A stretch of DNA of 64,000 bases from Erythrobacter sp. YT30. Lineage in GTDB: Bacteria > Pseudomonadota > Alphaproteobacteria > Sphingomonadales > Sphingomonadaceae. The translations under genes were made by a program, and so were the position numbers. A model generated the notes under the pieces. That model made no database searches, was not told the origin of the DNA, and was given only the letters and a program-made list of their open reading frames with translations. Positions within the stretch are counted from its first letter, which is position 1, and each line of letters begins with the position of its first letter. This document shows positions 1 through 9,101 of this stretch, piece by piece. The stretch spans positions 1,847,863 through 1,911,862 of the forward strand of contig NZ_LMAF01000002.1 in assembly GCF_001542875.1 (NCBI RefSeq), written 5' to 3'.

Positions 1-728
1 GGGAGCGGGCCATGCGCGCCAAGCGCCAGCATCCGCGAGAACATTGTCGGCACCCACTGGCTGTGGGTTACGCGGTGTGTCTCAAGCGCCTCAAGCGCAG
101 CCCTCGCGTCGAAGCGGCGCAGCGCTACCACTGTCCCGCCTAGCCTCTGCACAGTCATCGCCCAACGAAGCGGAGCCGCATGATAAAGCGGGGCCGGACT
201 GAGGAAGATCGTGTCCGCGCCCATACCGAACAGATCGCGCGCGCGTTTCACCCGGCGCGGATCGCTGCCCAACGGCGCGCCGCTTAGCGGACGTTTGACA
301 CCTTTGGGCCGCCCGGTCGTGCCCGAGGTGTAGAGCATATCACTGCCCTCGACCCGCTCGAATTCGGCCGTTTCGCCGTCTTCCCATTGATCTGGCACCA
401 ATGCGCATGGAAGGTCCGCGTCCTCGGCCAACACCACCTTTGCGCCGCTGTCTGCAAGGATGTAGTCGCGTTCGGGCGGGGCAAGGCGCTGGGAGATTGG
501 CACGAAGTAGAGACCCGACATCTGCGCAGCCCAGGCGCCAATAAAGAACTCTGCGCTGTTGCCGAGCATAATCGCGACTGTATCGCCCCTCTTGCAACCG
601 AGCGCGCTCAGCCGCCCGGCGAGATATGTCGATCTGCGCGCAAGCTCACCATATGTCAGCGTTTCATCATCGAGGATAAAGGCCGCCCGATCGGGCGCGT
701 TTTCGGCGATGGCGTGCGGATGGCTCAT
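1..728 (-). CDS. Acyl-CoA synthetase / AMP-dependent ligase (3' end outside window)
   Basis: The frame is open from an ATG at 728 to the left edge of the window, so about 242 N-terminal residues are present and the C-terminal part is missing. Around residues 130-141 it carries the AMP-binding P-loop YTSGTTGRPKG that marks the ANL superfamily; further on comes a typical LSPAPLYHAAP segment. Family knowledge: such enzymes activate a carboxylic acid with ATP to an acyl-adenylate and transfer it to CoA. The start overlaps the stop of the preceding gene (ATGA at 725-728), indicating translational coupling. Its neighbours (SDR, P450) suggest activation of an oxidised hydrophobic substrate such as a fatty acid, terpenoid or steroid side chain, but the substrate cannot be read from the sequence. 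Confidence 0.9.
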   Translation of the reverse strand, partial: MSHPHAIAENAPDRAAFILDDETLTYGELARRSTYLAGRLSALGCKRGDTVAIMLGNSAEFFIGAWAAQMSGLYFVPISQRLAPPERDYILADSGAKVVLAEDADLPCALVPDQWEDGETAEFERVEGSDMLYTSGTTGRPKGVKRPLSGAPLGSDPRRVKRARDLFGMGADTIFLSPAPLYHAAPLRWAMTVQRLGGTVVALRRFDARAALEALETHRVTHSQWVPTMFSRMLALGAHGPL

Positions 729-1333
729 GCGGTCTTCTCTCTCGAGAATGCAGGAGCCAGATGCGCGGTCTCGTTGACGCTTACTACGGTAAGGCGATCC
801 ATCGCGCTGCCTGAGAGCCGCGTCACCGAACCGTAGCCGGGTACGAAATTGGCAATGCCGTCAAGCTCAAGCGCGTGGCTGAGCATGATGTTGATCGGAA
901 AGCCGTGAGTGAAGATCGCTATGGTCTGGCGATGATAGCTTTCGAACAGTGACTGGAAGCCTGAGAGTGTTTCGGAGACGAAGCGATCGTGGTCGATGCC
1001 GAAATAGCCCAGCGGATCAGCAAGGAAGCGGTCCCATTCCGCCTCCCCCTTGGCTTTTACCATTTCAGGGTTGGCGTAGTCTCCGCCATAACGATCCACC
1101 TCGCCCAGTTCTTCGATGACATGCGCATCAAGGCCCAGCGCCTCTAGCGTTGGCTGGGCTGTCTCGGCGGCGCGGGTCATGCCCGAATGAACAATGACCT
1201 CGATTCCCTCGTGGCGCAGCAGGTCGCGTACGCCGCGCGCCTCAACATGGCCTTGTGCAGATAGTGGCGGATTACCTTCGCGCGAACCGCCCGGTGTTTC
1301 GGGCTTGCCATGGCGAATGAGGATCAGGCGCAT
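725..1333 (-). CDS. Histidine phosphatase family protein (phosphoglycerate-mutase-like)
   Basis: 202 residues. The N-terminus MRLILIRHGKPETPGG has the RHG signature (residues 7-9, His8 being the expected phospho-acceptor), and a second conserved histidine occurs in IFTHGFPI near residue 142. Known members dephosphorylate small molecules or proteins; the substrate here is unknown. The gene sits in a leftward operon: it starts one base after the SDR stop (1335) and overlaps the downstream acyl-CoA ligase start by four bases. Histidine phosphatases are often found inside acyl-CoA catabolic clusters of sphingomonads; that is context only and gives no reaction. Confidence 0.85.
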   Translation of the reverse strand: MRLILIRHGKPETPGGSREGNPPLSAQGHVEARGVRDLLRHEGIEVIVHSGMTRAAETAQPTLEALGLDAHVIEELGEVDRYGGDYANPEMVKAKGEAEWDRFLADPLGYFGIDHDRFVSETLSGFQSLFESYHRQTIAIFTHGFPINIMLSHALELDGIANFVPGYGSVTRLSGSAMDRLTVVSVNETAHLAPAFSREKTA

Positions 1334-1334
1334 G

Positions 1335-2090
1335 CTAGGCTGGCTCCTCTACGGTCTTGCCAGCGGCTCGCAAGGCATGAAGCCCGCCATCGACCTTGAT
1401 ATCGGCGCCGTTGATCCATCCTGCGTCCGGTCCCAGAAGGAACCGGATTACCGATGCGATCTCTTCCGGCCGGCCGTGGCGGCCAGTCATTTGTTCCGCT
1501 TTTGCAAGGTGCTCCTCGCCGATGGATACCTCGAAATCGCGCAAAATCGGCGTTTCTATCGCACCAGGACTGACAGAGTTTACCCGGATATTGCGCGGGT
1601 GGAAGCGAAGCGCAGCGGTCTGCACCCAGCGGTTGAGCAGACCTTTCGAATACTCATATGCCGTCTTGCCATCGACGATTTCCGACTGGTTCGCAAGTTG
1701 CTTTGGCGTCATCGCCAACCAGGCATCGCACGCCTGCACGTCGAGCGGACAGCGACCTGCAGTCACGCTGCTGACGGCGACTATTGCCGCGCCTTCGCGC
1801 ATTTGCGGCGCCAGGCCCTCCGCGAGCCTTTGAGGCGCAATTGTGTTGACGGCGAATATCGTTTCGGGATCGGCGGTTCCCGGTACACCAGCGACGAGAG
1901 CGACACCGTCCAATTCTCCGGCAATACTGGCGGCGGCGGCGTCAATCTGAGCAGGGTCGGTAAGGTTGCACACTATGTCCGCGTCGTGCCGGTCAAGGCC
2001 GATGACCTGATCTCCGCTCGCACGCAATTGCTCGGCAAGCGCAGCTCCAATCCCGCTGGCGCTTCCGGTGACAAGGATGCGGCGGCTCAC
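1335..2090 (-). CDS. SDR family oxidoreductase (3-alpha-HSD / coniferyl-alcohol dehydrogenase-like)
   Basis: Short-chain dehydrogenase of about 251 residues from the proposed start. It has the nucleotide-binding motif TGSASGIG at the N-terminus, a catalytic serine in VAVSSVTAG and the YxxxK pair in YEYSK. The open frame runs up to 2117, but a GTG at 2090 overlaps the P450 stop (GTGA at 2087-2090) and is preceded by an AAGG-type ribosome site; it places the Rossmann motif about ten residues from the start as usual. I therefore prefer GTG 2090. The long insert between the serine and tyrosine resembles the 3-alpha-hydroxysteroid/coniferyl alcohol dehydrogenase branch of SDRs, which is a tentative assignment. 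It probably oxidises an alcohol made by the adjacent P450. Confidence 0.85.
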   Translation of the reverse strand: MSRRILVTGSASGIGAALAEQLRASGDQVIGLDRHDADIVCNLTDPAQIDAAAASIAGELDGVALVAGVPGTADPETIFAVNTIAPQRLAEGLAPQMREGAAIVAVSSVTAGRCPLDVQACDAWLAMTPKQLANQSEIVDGKTAYEYSKGLLNRWVQTAALRFHPRNIRVNSVSPGAIETPILRDFEVSIGEEHLAKAEQMTGRHGRPEEIASVIRFLLGPDAGWINGADIKVDGGLHALRAAGKTVEEPA

Positions 2091-3253
2091 TCCCAGCGCA
2101 CCTTCATTGCGGTCCATCCGGTAAACCAGTTGGAGGGAAGCCGCTCAGGCTCGCCGACGATCTCAATCGTGTTGAGCTCGCGCGTCATAGTCTCGAACAG
2201 CATCCGGCTTTCAAGTCGCGCCAAATGAGCACCGAGACAGAAATGCGCGCCCACTCCAAAGCCAACATGCGGATTGGGTTTGCGATTGAGTACAAGGCAG
2301 TTTGGCTGATCGAAAACCGTTTCGTCGCGATTGGCGCTCGCGAACCAGAGAACCAGTTTTGCCCCTGCTGCGATCTTTGTGCCTGCGACCTCGGTGTCGC
2401 TTGCCGCGGTGCGGCGCATATGTGTCACCGGCGAAACGAAGCGGCACATTTCCTCAACGGCGCTGGCGCACAGTTCCGGGTTTTCGCGCAATTCCGGCCA
2501 CGACCCTTGGCTTACAAGCTGGTGCAACCCGCCCGTCACCATGAAACGCGTAGTCTCGTTGCCTGCGATCGTGATGAGCATGAAGTAGGCATCGAGCAAT
2601 TGTTGTTCGAGCGGCGCATCATCGAGATTGGCGGTGACCAGGTGGCTTGCCAGATCATCCGTCGGGGCCTTGCGCTTGTTATCGGCGAGGGATCGGAAAT
2701 ACTCAAATAGCTTCTGACGCGCCTCGGCCTGTTCGACATCGCTTGCGCGCACATCGCTCATCAGATTGGCGCAATCGACGAGGTCAGGAGCTTCTTCGCG
2801 CGGAACGCCAAGGACGTCGGCGATGACCAGCATCGGCATTTTCACCGCGACCCGGTCTACAAAATCGAAGGTTTCCCCGCGCGGTGTATCGGCGATCAGC
2901 GTGTCGATGATTGACTGGAATTGAGCGGAACGCGCGCCAATCGACGTACGCGATAGACCAGGCATCGCGATGGCGCGCAGCTTCGTATGCAACGGTCCGT
3001 CCGCGTTGTGCACGCTCGGCGCGCCATGCCCTTCGGCGCGCCGGTTCTTGATCTGCGTGCCATGGCCGGAAAGGAAGACTTGATGATTGCGAGCAGCTTC
3101 GACCACGTCGGCATAGCGGGTCGCGGACCAAAACCCTTCGCCTTCAGGTTCCGAGTTGAAGAAAAGACCGGGTGAGGCGCGCAATTCGGCGAAAAGCTCA
3201 TGTTCTCGCGTTGCCTCAAACGGGCTTAGGTCGAGCAGATCGATTTTGCTCAT
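2087..3253 (-). CDS. Cytochrome P450
   Basis: 388 residues, the normal size of a soluble bacterial P450. Visible motifs are the I-helix IAGNETTRF, the K-helix ExxR in EEMCRF, and the haem loop FGVGAHFCLGAHLARLE with the thiolate cysteine at residue 339. It is expected to hydroxylate a hydrophobic compound using electrons from a ferredoxin; no ferredoxin or reductase gene lies nearby. Its ATG overlaps the stop of the TetR gene (ATGA, 3250-3253) and its stop overlaps the SDR start, so regulator, P450, SDR, phosphatase and ligase form one transcript. Substrate unknown. Confidence 0.95.
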   Translation of the reverse strand: MSKIDLLDLSPFEATREHELFAELRASPGLFFNSEPEGEGFWSATRYADVVEAARNHQVFLSGHGTQIKNRRAEGHGAPSVHNADGPLHTKLRAIAMPGLSRTSIGARSAQFQSIIDTLIADTPRGETFDFVDRVAVKMPMLVIADVLGVPREEAPDLVDCANLMSDVRASDVEQAEARQKLFEYFRSLADNKRKAPTDDLASHLVTANLDDAPLEQQLLDAYFMLITIAGNETTRFMVTGGLHQLVSQGSWPELRENPELCASAVEEMCRFVSPVTHMRRTAASDTEVAGTKIAAGAKLVLWFASANRDETVFDQPNCLVLNRKPNPHVGFGVGAHFCLGAHLARLESRMLFETMTRELNTIEIVGEPERLPSNWFTGWTAMKVRWE

Positions 3254-3906
3254 TCGGGCGCGCCGCTGAGTGTGCGATACCAGATCAAACCGCAGCTCTT
3301 TCCGAGCCTTTCAATGAAGGCATCGTCAGGATCATTCTGCGCAAGGCCCACCTGCACATATGCCAATTGTTCGGTGAGTGAGCAAAGCCCCTCGGCGACC
3401 ATTGGAATATCGGTGATCGGGGGCACTTCACCCGCTTCGACTAGCCTTTCGATCCAGCGTTCAGCCCGTTCGACAAAGCGGTCGCGCATTTGCAGCCAGA
3501 CCCGGCGAAAGCTGCTTGGATCCTGTTGCGCCGCCGCTTCGCGTGCGACCCGCAAAAGCAACCGGTTGCGGCGGTAATCAGTGAAGAACTGGATATTGCG
3601 AGTCTCGAGTCTATTGAGGGAAAGAGCGTCATTCTCACCCAGCGCGCGGCTCGATGTGCGCCGCAAATTGTCGTTCAATTGCTCCAGCACAGCGAGCAGG
3701 ATCGCGTCCTTGTCCTGGAAATGGCGATAGAAAAGCCCGTGGCTGATGCCCGCCTCGGCCACGATATCTGCAATGCGAACCGCGCCATATCCGTGCTGGC
3801 CGAAAGCAACGCTTGCCGCGGCTAGCAGCTTCTCGCGAGTTGCTTTGCCTTTGCGTGTAGGCGGGAGGTCCAGTCGTGCCGGTTCGGCAGCCTCTTGCGT
3901 CATCAC
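3250..3906 (-). CDS. TetR/AcrR family transcriptional regulator
   Basis: 218 residues. The N-terminal helix-turn-helix is clear (REKLLAAASVAFGQHGYGAV, then IADIVAEAGISHGLFYRHF, about residues 23-65); the rest is a divergent ligand-binding helical domain. It is the first gene of the leftward P450 operon and faces the rightward SDR gene at 4110 across a 203 bp gap. Repressors of this family usually control their own operon and the divergent one, so this protein likely senses an intermediate of the pathway. Candidate binding sequences are listed for 3976-4000. Confidence 0.93.
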   Translation of the reverse strand: MMTQEAAEPARLDLPPTRKGKATREKLLAAASVAFGQHGYGAVRIADIVAEAGISHGLFYRHFQDKDAILLAVLEQLNDNLRRTSSRALGENDALSLNRLETRNIQFFTDYRRNRLLLRVAREAAAQQDPSSFRRVWLQMRDRFVERAERWIERLVEAGEVPPITDIPMVAEGLCSLTEQLAYVQVGLAQNDPDDAFIERLGKSCGLIWYRTLSGAPE

Positions 3907-3975
3907 TCTCTCCGGAGACGCTTTGTGTCGCTGTAATGCGCCTCGTTGTTATAAAATGGCCTATTTGCAAAAGTG

Positions 3976-4000
3976 ATGTCAATGTCATTTTTACGTGACA
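3976..4000. promoter_or_regulatory. Candidate TetR operator: direct and inverted TGTCA repeats
   Basis: Between the divergent tetR and SDR genes there are two head-to-tail copies of ATGTCA (3976-3981, 3982-3987). The second forms an inverted repeat with TGACA (TGTCA 3983-3987, 8 nt spacer, TGACA 3996-4000). On the minus strand 3982-3977 reads TTGACA, which would be a perfect -35 for the tetR operon, although a well-spaced -10 is not obvious. Position and symmetry fit a TetR operator; this is inference only. Confidence 0.45.
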
Positions 4001-4109
4001 CAGCCAGTCTGGTTAGGCATGAAGCCATCCAAGGCCTGCCGTAGACACGGTTGGCCGCGTCAAAAAAAGGCGCGTTTAATGACAAGCCAGAAAGAGCAGG
4101 GAGAGGCTC

Positions 4110-4889
4110 ATGGGCACAGGTGAGGGAAGACTAAAAGGCAAAGTTGCCATCATCACCGGCGCGACAGGTGGTATCGGGGGCGCAATCGCGCGAAAAATGC
4201 TCGACGAGGGCGCCACACTGATGCTGGCTGGTCGAGATGAAGGTCGGTTGAAGGCCGCTGCCGATGCGCTTCATGCCAGGGACCGAGTTGCAACCTGCGC
4301 AGGACAGCCAAGTGATGAGGCTGATGTCGAAGCCTTGATTGCAGCCGCGACCGAAAAGTTCGGCCAACTCGACATCTTCGTCGCCAATGCGGGATCCGAA
4401 GGGAAGGTGATGCCGATCACGATGACCAGCCTTGAGGATTTCGAGGCGGTGCAGCACGCCAATGTCACCAGTGTATTCCTCGCCATCAAGCATGCCGGAG
4501 CGGCGATGCAAGAACGCGGCGGCTCAATCATCGCGGTGTCATCGGTCGCAGGCGTTGTCGGAGTTTCAGGCATCGGTGCCTATGCGGCAAGCAAGCATGG
4601 TATTGCGGGCCTCGCAAAGGTCGGCGCTCTCGAGCTCGCTCAGGCTAAAGTGCGCGTGAATTGCGTTGCTCCGGCTCCGATCGATAATGCCATGATGGAG
4701 TCGATTGAAGGGCAGGCGAGTCCTGATGATCCATCGCTCGCACGCAGCGGATTCACCTCTCTCATTGCGATGGGCCGGTACGGCACAAACGAGGAAGTCG
4801 CCGACTTTGTCTCGTTCCTGGGAAGCGACGAGGCAAGTTATTGCACTGGAGGGGTTTATGCAGTCGATGGCGGGTTCCTAGCGGCATGA
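4110..4889 (+). CDS. SDR family NAD(P)-dependent oxidoreductase
   Basis: 259 residues with a strong GGGAGAGG ribosome site before ATG 4110. The cofactor motif TGATGGIG lies at residues 16-23, the NAG motif in VANAGSEG, the catalytic serine in SSVAGVVG, and Tyr158/Lys162 in YAASK; the C-terminus ends with the usual VDGGFLAA. This is a classical SDR, probably an alcohol or 3-hydroxyacyl dehydrogenase. It leads a rightward operon: its stop overlaps the phosphotransferase start (ATGA at 4886-4889). Divergent from the TetR/P450 operon, it likely belongs to the same pathway. Substrate not identifiable. Confidence 0.92.
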   Translation: MGTGEGRLKGKVAIITGATGGIGGAIARKMLDEGATLMLAGRDEGRLKAAADALHARDRVATCAGQPSDEADVEALIAAATEKFGQLDIFVANAGSEGKVMPITMTSLEDFEAVQHANVTSVFLAIKHAGAAMQERGGSIIAVSSVAGVVGVSGIGAYAASKHGIAGLAKVGALELAQAKVRVNCVAPAPIDNAMMESIEGQASPDDPSLARSGFTSLIAMGRYGTNEEVADFVSFLGSDEASYCTGGVYAVDGGFLAA

Positions 4890-6031
4890 GCGGAATACAC
4901 ACTAGGGTCGATACCGAACCGCAACTCGCCGAAATGCTGGAGGCGCGCAAGGCCCGCCGTTCCAAGCCCCCTTACATTCCCCAACGTGATGGGGATGTGA
5001 CGGCGCTTTTGCAGAGCTTCTTTGCGAAAGAAGAGCCTGAAAGTCAGGTTGGCGATGTCGCGCGAATTGGTGGCGGTGCATCCAAAGAGCAATTCGTTTT
5101 CTCGCTCGCCAAGCCTGGGGGAGAGAAGCGGCGATATGTGCTGCGCATGGATGCGCTGGAAGGCATTACCGAGACCAGTCGGGAGCGCGAATTTGAAATC
5201 CTAAAAGCCTTTCAAGGTGTCGTCCCGGTGCCCGAGCCGATCTGGCTCGATGCAGATGCCAGCCACTTTCCAACGCCTGCCATCATTATGGAATTCGTCG
5301 AGGGTGTGACCAAGCCTGAGACTGAGGGCGTTAGCGTAACGGGGCTCGGCACAGTGCTGGGCGATCCTTTGCGCGGGATGCTTGCGCCGCAATACTTTGC
5401 CAACCTTGCAAAGATCCATAATTTCGACTGGCAGGCGGCTGGTCTTGAGCATTTCTCAGCACCGCTCGCAGATCCGAAACAGCCGACGCGCTGGCTTATC
5501 CAGTTCTGGAAGGAATTGCTGGAACAAGATGCTGTGACCAAAGAACCTCTTCTGAGGCTCGCGACGCAATGGCTTGAAGACAACGTACCGGACTGCGACA
5601 ACCCCTGTGTTGTCCATGGCGACTATCGCACAGGCAACTACTTGTTCGACGAAGAAAGCAGCGAGGTGACAGCGATCCTCGACTGGGAAATGAGCTACAT
5701 CGGTGATTTTCACGCCGATCTTGGCTGGTTGCTACAGCCGGTCTTCGGTAGCAGGATAGACGGCGTATTCCGCGCAAGCGACATTGCCCCACCCGAAGAG
5801 ATTATCGCGCGATATGAGGAAGCTAGCGGCAACAAGGTTGATCCGGCAAAGCTTCATTACTTCACCGTGTTCAACGCTTGGAAAAGCTACATTCTCGTCT
5901 CCGCGCTGGGCATGCAGGCTGCGCGCACGGCGCACAATCATCAGGACGTGTTGCTCACCTTCCTTGCTGCGACGGGGCCCATGTTTGTCGATGAGCTCGC
6001 CCGCCTGCTGATGATGGAGGAAAGCCAATGA
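4886..6031 (+). CDS. Phosphotransferase family protein (APH / ACAD10-like kinase fold)
   Basis: 381 residues from the ATG that overlaps the SDR stop; a longer frame to 4841 exists but lies inside the SDR gene. The aminoglycoside-phosphotransferase fold is shown by HGDYRTGN at 244-251 (catalytic Asp246) and by LDWEMSYIGD with the metal-binding Asp266. In acyl-CoA catabolic clusters this branch is related to the kinase domain of ACAD10/11, which phosphorylates 4-hydroxyacyl-CoA before elimination. That role fits the P450/SDR/ligase neighbourhood but is inference. The stop overlaps the start of the next gene at 6028. Confidence 0.88.
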   Translation: MSGIHTRVDTEPQLAEMLEARKARRSKPPYIPQRDGDVTALLQSFFAKEEPESQVGDVARIGGGASKEQFVFSLAKPGGEKRRYVLRMDALEGITETSREREFEILKAFQGVVPVPEPIWLDADASHFPTPAIIMEFVEGVTKPETEGVSVTGLGTVLGDPLRGMLAPQYFANLAKIHNFDWQAAGLEHFSAPLADPKQPTRWLIQFWKELLEQDAVTKEPLLRLATQWLEDNVPDCDNPCVVHGDYRTGNYLFDEESSEVTAILDWEMSYIGDFHADLGWLLQPVFGSRIDGVFRASDIAPPEEIIARYEEASGNKVDPAKLHYFTVFNAWKSYILVSALGMQAARTAHNHQDVLLTFLAATGPMFVDELARLLMMEESQ

Positions 6032-6507
6032 ACCCCTCGGTCGATGATCGTTTGAATTCGGTGCTGCGCGCGCTTGAAACCGTGGTTTTGCCAGCTTTGC
6101 CGGAGTCAGCGAGCCTTGCTCAAGAACAGGTCATGCTGGCCATGGGGCAGATCCAGATCATCCAAGCCCAGCGCGACGTGACCCCCGAATTTGAGCGCGG
6201 CGAATTGGTCGATATCAGCACCATGGGCAATGCGATCCTTGCGCTGGGACCGGCACCTGAGACTTGCGCGGCTCAGCACGAGGCGTTGAAGGCAGCACTC
6301 GCCAAGCCGGGAAACGAACCGCGCACCGCAGCTGAGAGTGTCCGCGGAGCGATAGATGATCTGCTGGTTGCAGCTCGGCAATCAGGTGAGGACGCCTATC
6401 GAGCGCAGCTGTCAAAGACCATTCTTCCCCTTGCCAAAGAACGAGCGGGCAAGGATCGCGAATGGTTTGCTGTTATGGGCTTTGATATCGATCTCAGCGC
6501 TGCGTAA
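6028..6507 (+). CDS. Small conserved helical protein of unknown function
   Basis: 159 residues, start ATG 6028 overlapping the stop of the phosphotransferase gene (ATGA). The sequence is rich in alanine, leucine and charged residues and looks all-helical, without signal peptide, membrane segment or cysteine motif. I do not recognise a domain. The tight coupling with the phosphotransferase suggests an accessory subunit or a partner for it, which is inference. It ends the rightward operon; the next 106 bases to the TonB receptor stop contain no clear terminator or gene. Confidence 0.75.
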   Translation: MNPSVDDRLNSVLRALETVVLPALPESASLAQEQVMLAMGQIQIIQAQRDVTPEFERGELVDISTMGNAILALGPAPETCAAQHEALKAALAKPGNEPRTAAESVRGAIDDLLVAARQSGEDAYRAQLSKTILPLAKERAGKDREWFAVMGFDIDLSAA

Positions 6508-6613
6508 CCGCGCGATGTGAGACACCATGATCCACTTTTTTGGTCAGCGGGTTGATCGTATTGGGAGCTATCACTTCGCTTAGGCTTAGGCCCGACTGAA
6601 AGAGGCTAGATTA

Positions 6614-8959
6614 TCAATCCCCAAACCTCGCCGTTAACTGCACACCGTAGAATTGTGGCTCCGCGGGAATGAAAGTCGGGATGCCAAATGCACCGCCCGT
6701 GTTGCCTGCATCCAGCAGATACTCCTCGTCGAAAGCGTTGCGAATGAAGGCTGCGACTTCGTAACGATCTTCTGCAAAGCTAACCCCAGCGCGCGCATTG
6801 ACGAGTGTGACCGCGTCCTGCGAGATCAAGTCACTATTAGGCACTTCAAAGAAGATACGACTGCGATGCGTGATGCTGGGTGTCGCGAAAAGCCGCATGC
6901 CATTGCCCAAGTCATAATCGATATTGATGCCGCCTGAGGCCTGGAATTCGGGCTGCAGCCGGAAACGAGCGCCGGAAAACTCGGGCGAGAATGCGCCATC
7001 TTCATCGATGCCGCCGTCGATGTAGCCAAAGTTGCCGAACAGCTGGAGCCAATCGGTCGCATCGACTGCAATTTCACCTTCGACGCCAAGATTGCTCGCG
7101 CTTCCCGCACTGGCAGTTTCGAAGGCACCAGTTGGATTGCCGTTGGCATCAAGTTGAGCGACCGAAACCTGGAAGTCGTCATAGACCTGATAGTAGACAC
7201 CGAGCGAAGCCGAGATACTGCCACTGGCGACCTTTATCCCACCTTCGTAATTCCACACGGTTTCTTCGGCGATAATGTCGAGATCCGGAACTGGATTGCC
7301 AACGCCATCGAGCCCGGCTGCCAGCTGAACCACAGGTGCACGGCGTCCTTTGGAGATCGTGGCGAAAATGTTCACGTCATCGGTCAAACGATACAGCGCG
7401 TTGAAGCGTGGAAGGAACGCGTCAAAATCCTCCTCGGCGATAAAGGTCTGTCCACCCGTATCGACCTGACCAGGAATGAGTGGTGCGCCGCTGAGTACGC
7501 TGTTTGGGATCGAAGCGAAAAAGCCCGATTGGCGATCCTCGAACAGGTAGCGAAGGCCTGCTGTCAGCTCCAATCGATCGGTTGCAAGCCATGTCACATC
7601 CGCAAACACAGAATAGGCTTCGTTTTCGCCCTGGTTCTCAAACACCGATGAATATGGAATAGCGGTTGCAGCCCCCATCGTGGCGAGCTCTGTCACGTCC
7701 GATGCCGGCACGCTGCCATCGGGCGCAACGCATGGTATGCCGGGGATGAGCGGCGCGCCGAACAAGCTAGTGAGACACTGAAGATAAGTGCCTTCCTCAG
7801 TAGCGAAGGGAACATTTTGAATGCCGTCTTCGATAAATGCATTCCAACCGAAGCTGCCTCGCAAACTGGAGCCGGAATAGGTGAAACGGCCTTCATGGCT
7901 GAACTGGTCACCTTCGGCGATCTCGGTGAATTCAAGGAATGGCGCTGCGCTGCCATCGGCATCGAACACCTCCGCACTGTCGAAACGGCGGTAGCCATTG
8001 ACCGTGGTAAAGGTCCACTCGTCGGCAAATTGCCATTCTGCGGTGAGATTGACGTCATAGACTTCGCGATTAAGACCAAGCTGGTCATCGCCAAGCGCTG
8101 CCGCGCCTGCTGGATTTCCACCAAGATTGGCGTCTTCGAACGCATTGGCAGGGCCGCCCGGAGCGCCCGCAAAGGCGGGGAAAGTGCCTGAGATAAATGG
8201 CGTGCCGCCATTGCGCTGTTGATCATATGTGCCGATCAGATCGATCGTGAGATCAGGGTTCGGCGTGAAGCGCAGCGAGCCGCGAATGCCGAACTGATCC
8301 TGTGCGTAGAGCTCTTCTTCCTGGTTGGGCGACAGGTTTTCGACATAGCCATCGCGAGTGCGCCATTCGAAAGCAACGCGGCCTGCGATCACGTCTGATC
8401 CGATATTGAGATGGCCGCCAAGCACGGTCTGATCGAAATTGCCGTATCCACCTGTGATCTCGCCCGAAAATCCCTCGCGCGGGCGCGCCGAAACAAGGCT
8501 GATCGCGCCGACGGCCGATGCCGTGCCGAAGAGCGTCGCCTGCGGGCCCTTGATAACTTCAACCCGCTCAAGATCGTAAATCGCTTGATAGGACCCCCGC
8601 GAACGCGAGATGTCGACGCCATTATAATAGAGAGTGACTCGCGGACCTTGCTGCGAGGAACCGCTGTCAGATGTGATGCCGCGAATGACGACGCCAGGGT
8701 TATTGGCGCTTTGCTCTTGAATCAGGAGGCCGGGGACGTAATTGGAAAACTCATCCAGATCGGTCACGCCCAGTTCTTCGATCCGTTCGCCGGTCGTGGC
8801 GCTGATTGTAATCGGCACGTCTTGCGCGCGCTGTTCCACTTTTTGAGCAGTCACAATGATCTGGTTGCCGGAGGAACTGTCTTCATCCTGCGCAAGCGCC
8901 TGCGCTGGAATGGTTGCGACTGAAGTGAGCAGGAGCGTGCGAATTAGGGTATGCTTCAC
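6614..8959 (-). CDS. TonB-dependent outer-membrane receptor
   Basis: 781 residues starting at a GTG (8959) preceded by AGG eight bases upstream. A Sec signal peptide is evident (MKHTLIRTLLLTSVATIPAQALAQ), followed by the plug domain (IIVTAQKVEQRAQDVPI, then GVVIRGITSD, and a VEVIKGPQATLFG-type stretch near residues 130-145) and a long beta-barrel. Family role: TonB/ExbBD-energised import of iron chelates, vitamin B12, sugars or other nutrients. The FGTASAVGAISLVS region is typical of sphingomonad receptors of unassigned substrate. It lies between the catabolic island and the phytase operon and may serve either; nothing in the sequence decides. The C-terminus ends FGD instead of an aromatic residue. 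Confidence 0.93.
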   Translation of the reverse strand: MKHTLIRTLLLTSVATIPAQALAQDEDSSSGNQIIVTAQKVEQRAQDVPITISATTGERIEELGVTDLDEFSNYVPGLLIQEQSANNPGVVIRGITSDSGSSQQGPRVTLYYNGVDISRSRGSYQAIYDLERVEVIKGPQATLFGTASAVGAISLVSARPREGFSGEITGGYGNFDQTVLGGHLNIGSDVIAGRVAFEWRTRDGYVENLSPNQEEELYAQDQFGIRGSLRFTPNPDLTIDLIGTYDQQRNGGTPFISGTFPAFAGAPGGPANAFEDANLGGNPAGAAALGDDQLGLNREVYDVNLTAEWQFADEWTFTTVNGYRRFDSAEVFDADGSAAPFLEFTEIAEGDQFSHEGRFTYSGSSLRGSFGWNAFIEDGIQNVPFATEEGTYLQCLTSLFGAPLIPGIPCVAPDGSVPASDVTELATMGAATAIPYSSVFENQGENEAYSVFADVTWLATDRLELTAGLRYLFEDRQSGFFASIPNSVLSGAPLIPGQVDTGGQTFIAEEDFDAFLPRFNALYRLTDDVNIFATISKGRRAPVVQLAAGLDGVGNPVPDLDIIAEETVWNYEGGIKVASGSISASLGVYYQVYDDFQVSVAQLDANGNPTGAFETASAGSASNLGVEGEIAVDATDWLQLFGNFGYIDGGIDEDGAFSPEFSGARFRLQPEFQASGGINIDYDLGNGMRLFATPSITHRSRIFFEVPNSDLISQDAVTLVNARAGVSFAEDRYEVAAFIRNAFDEEYLLDAGNTGGAFGIPTFIPAEPQFYGVQLTARFGD

Positions 8960-9101
8960 AGGAAAGACCTTTGAGTTTTGGAGAGGGTTGACGGGGTCGG
9001 TAATCGGCGCCCGTGACAGGATCGAGGCGTTTGGATTTCAGTTTGAAGTATCTCGGAAATAGGCCGTGGCTCTTTTGATTTATGAGTGAGTTGGAATTGC
9101 G

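Noticed and set aside
387..836. 149-codon plus-strand frame at the left edge
   Set aside because: Runs opposite the acyl-CoA ligase gene, which has the clear YTSGTTG motif.
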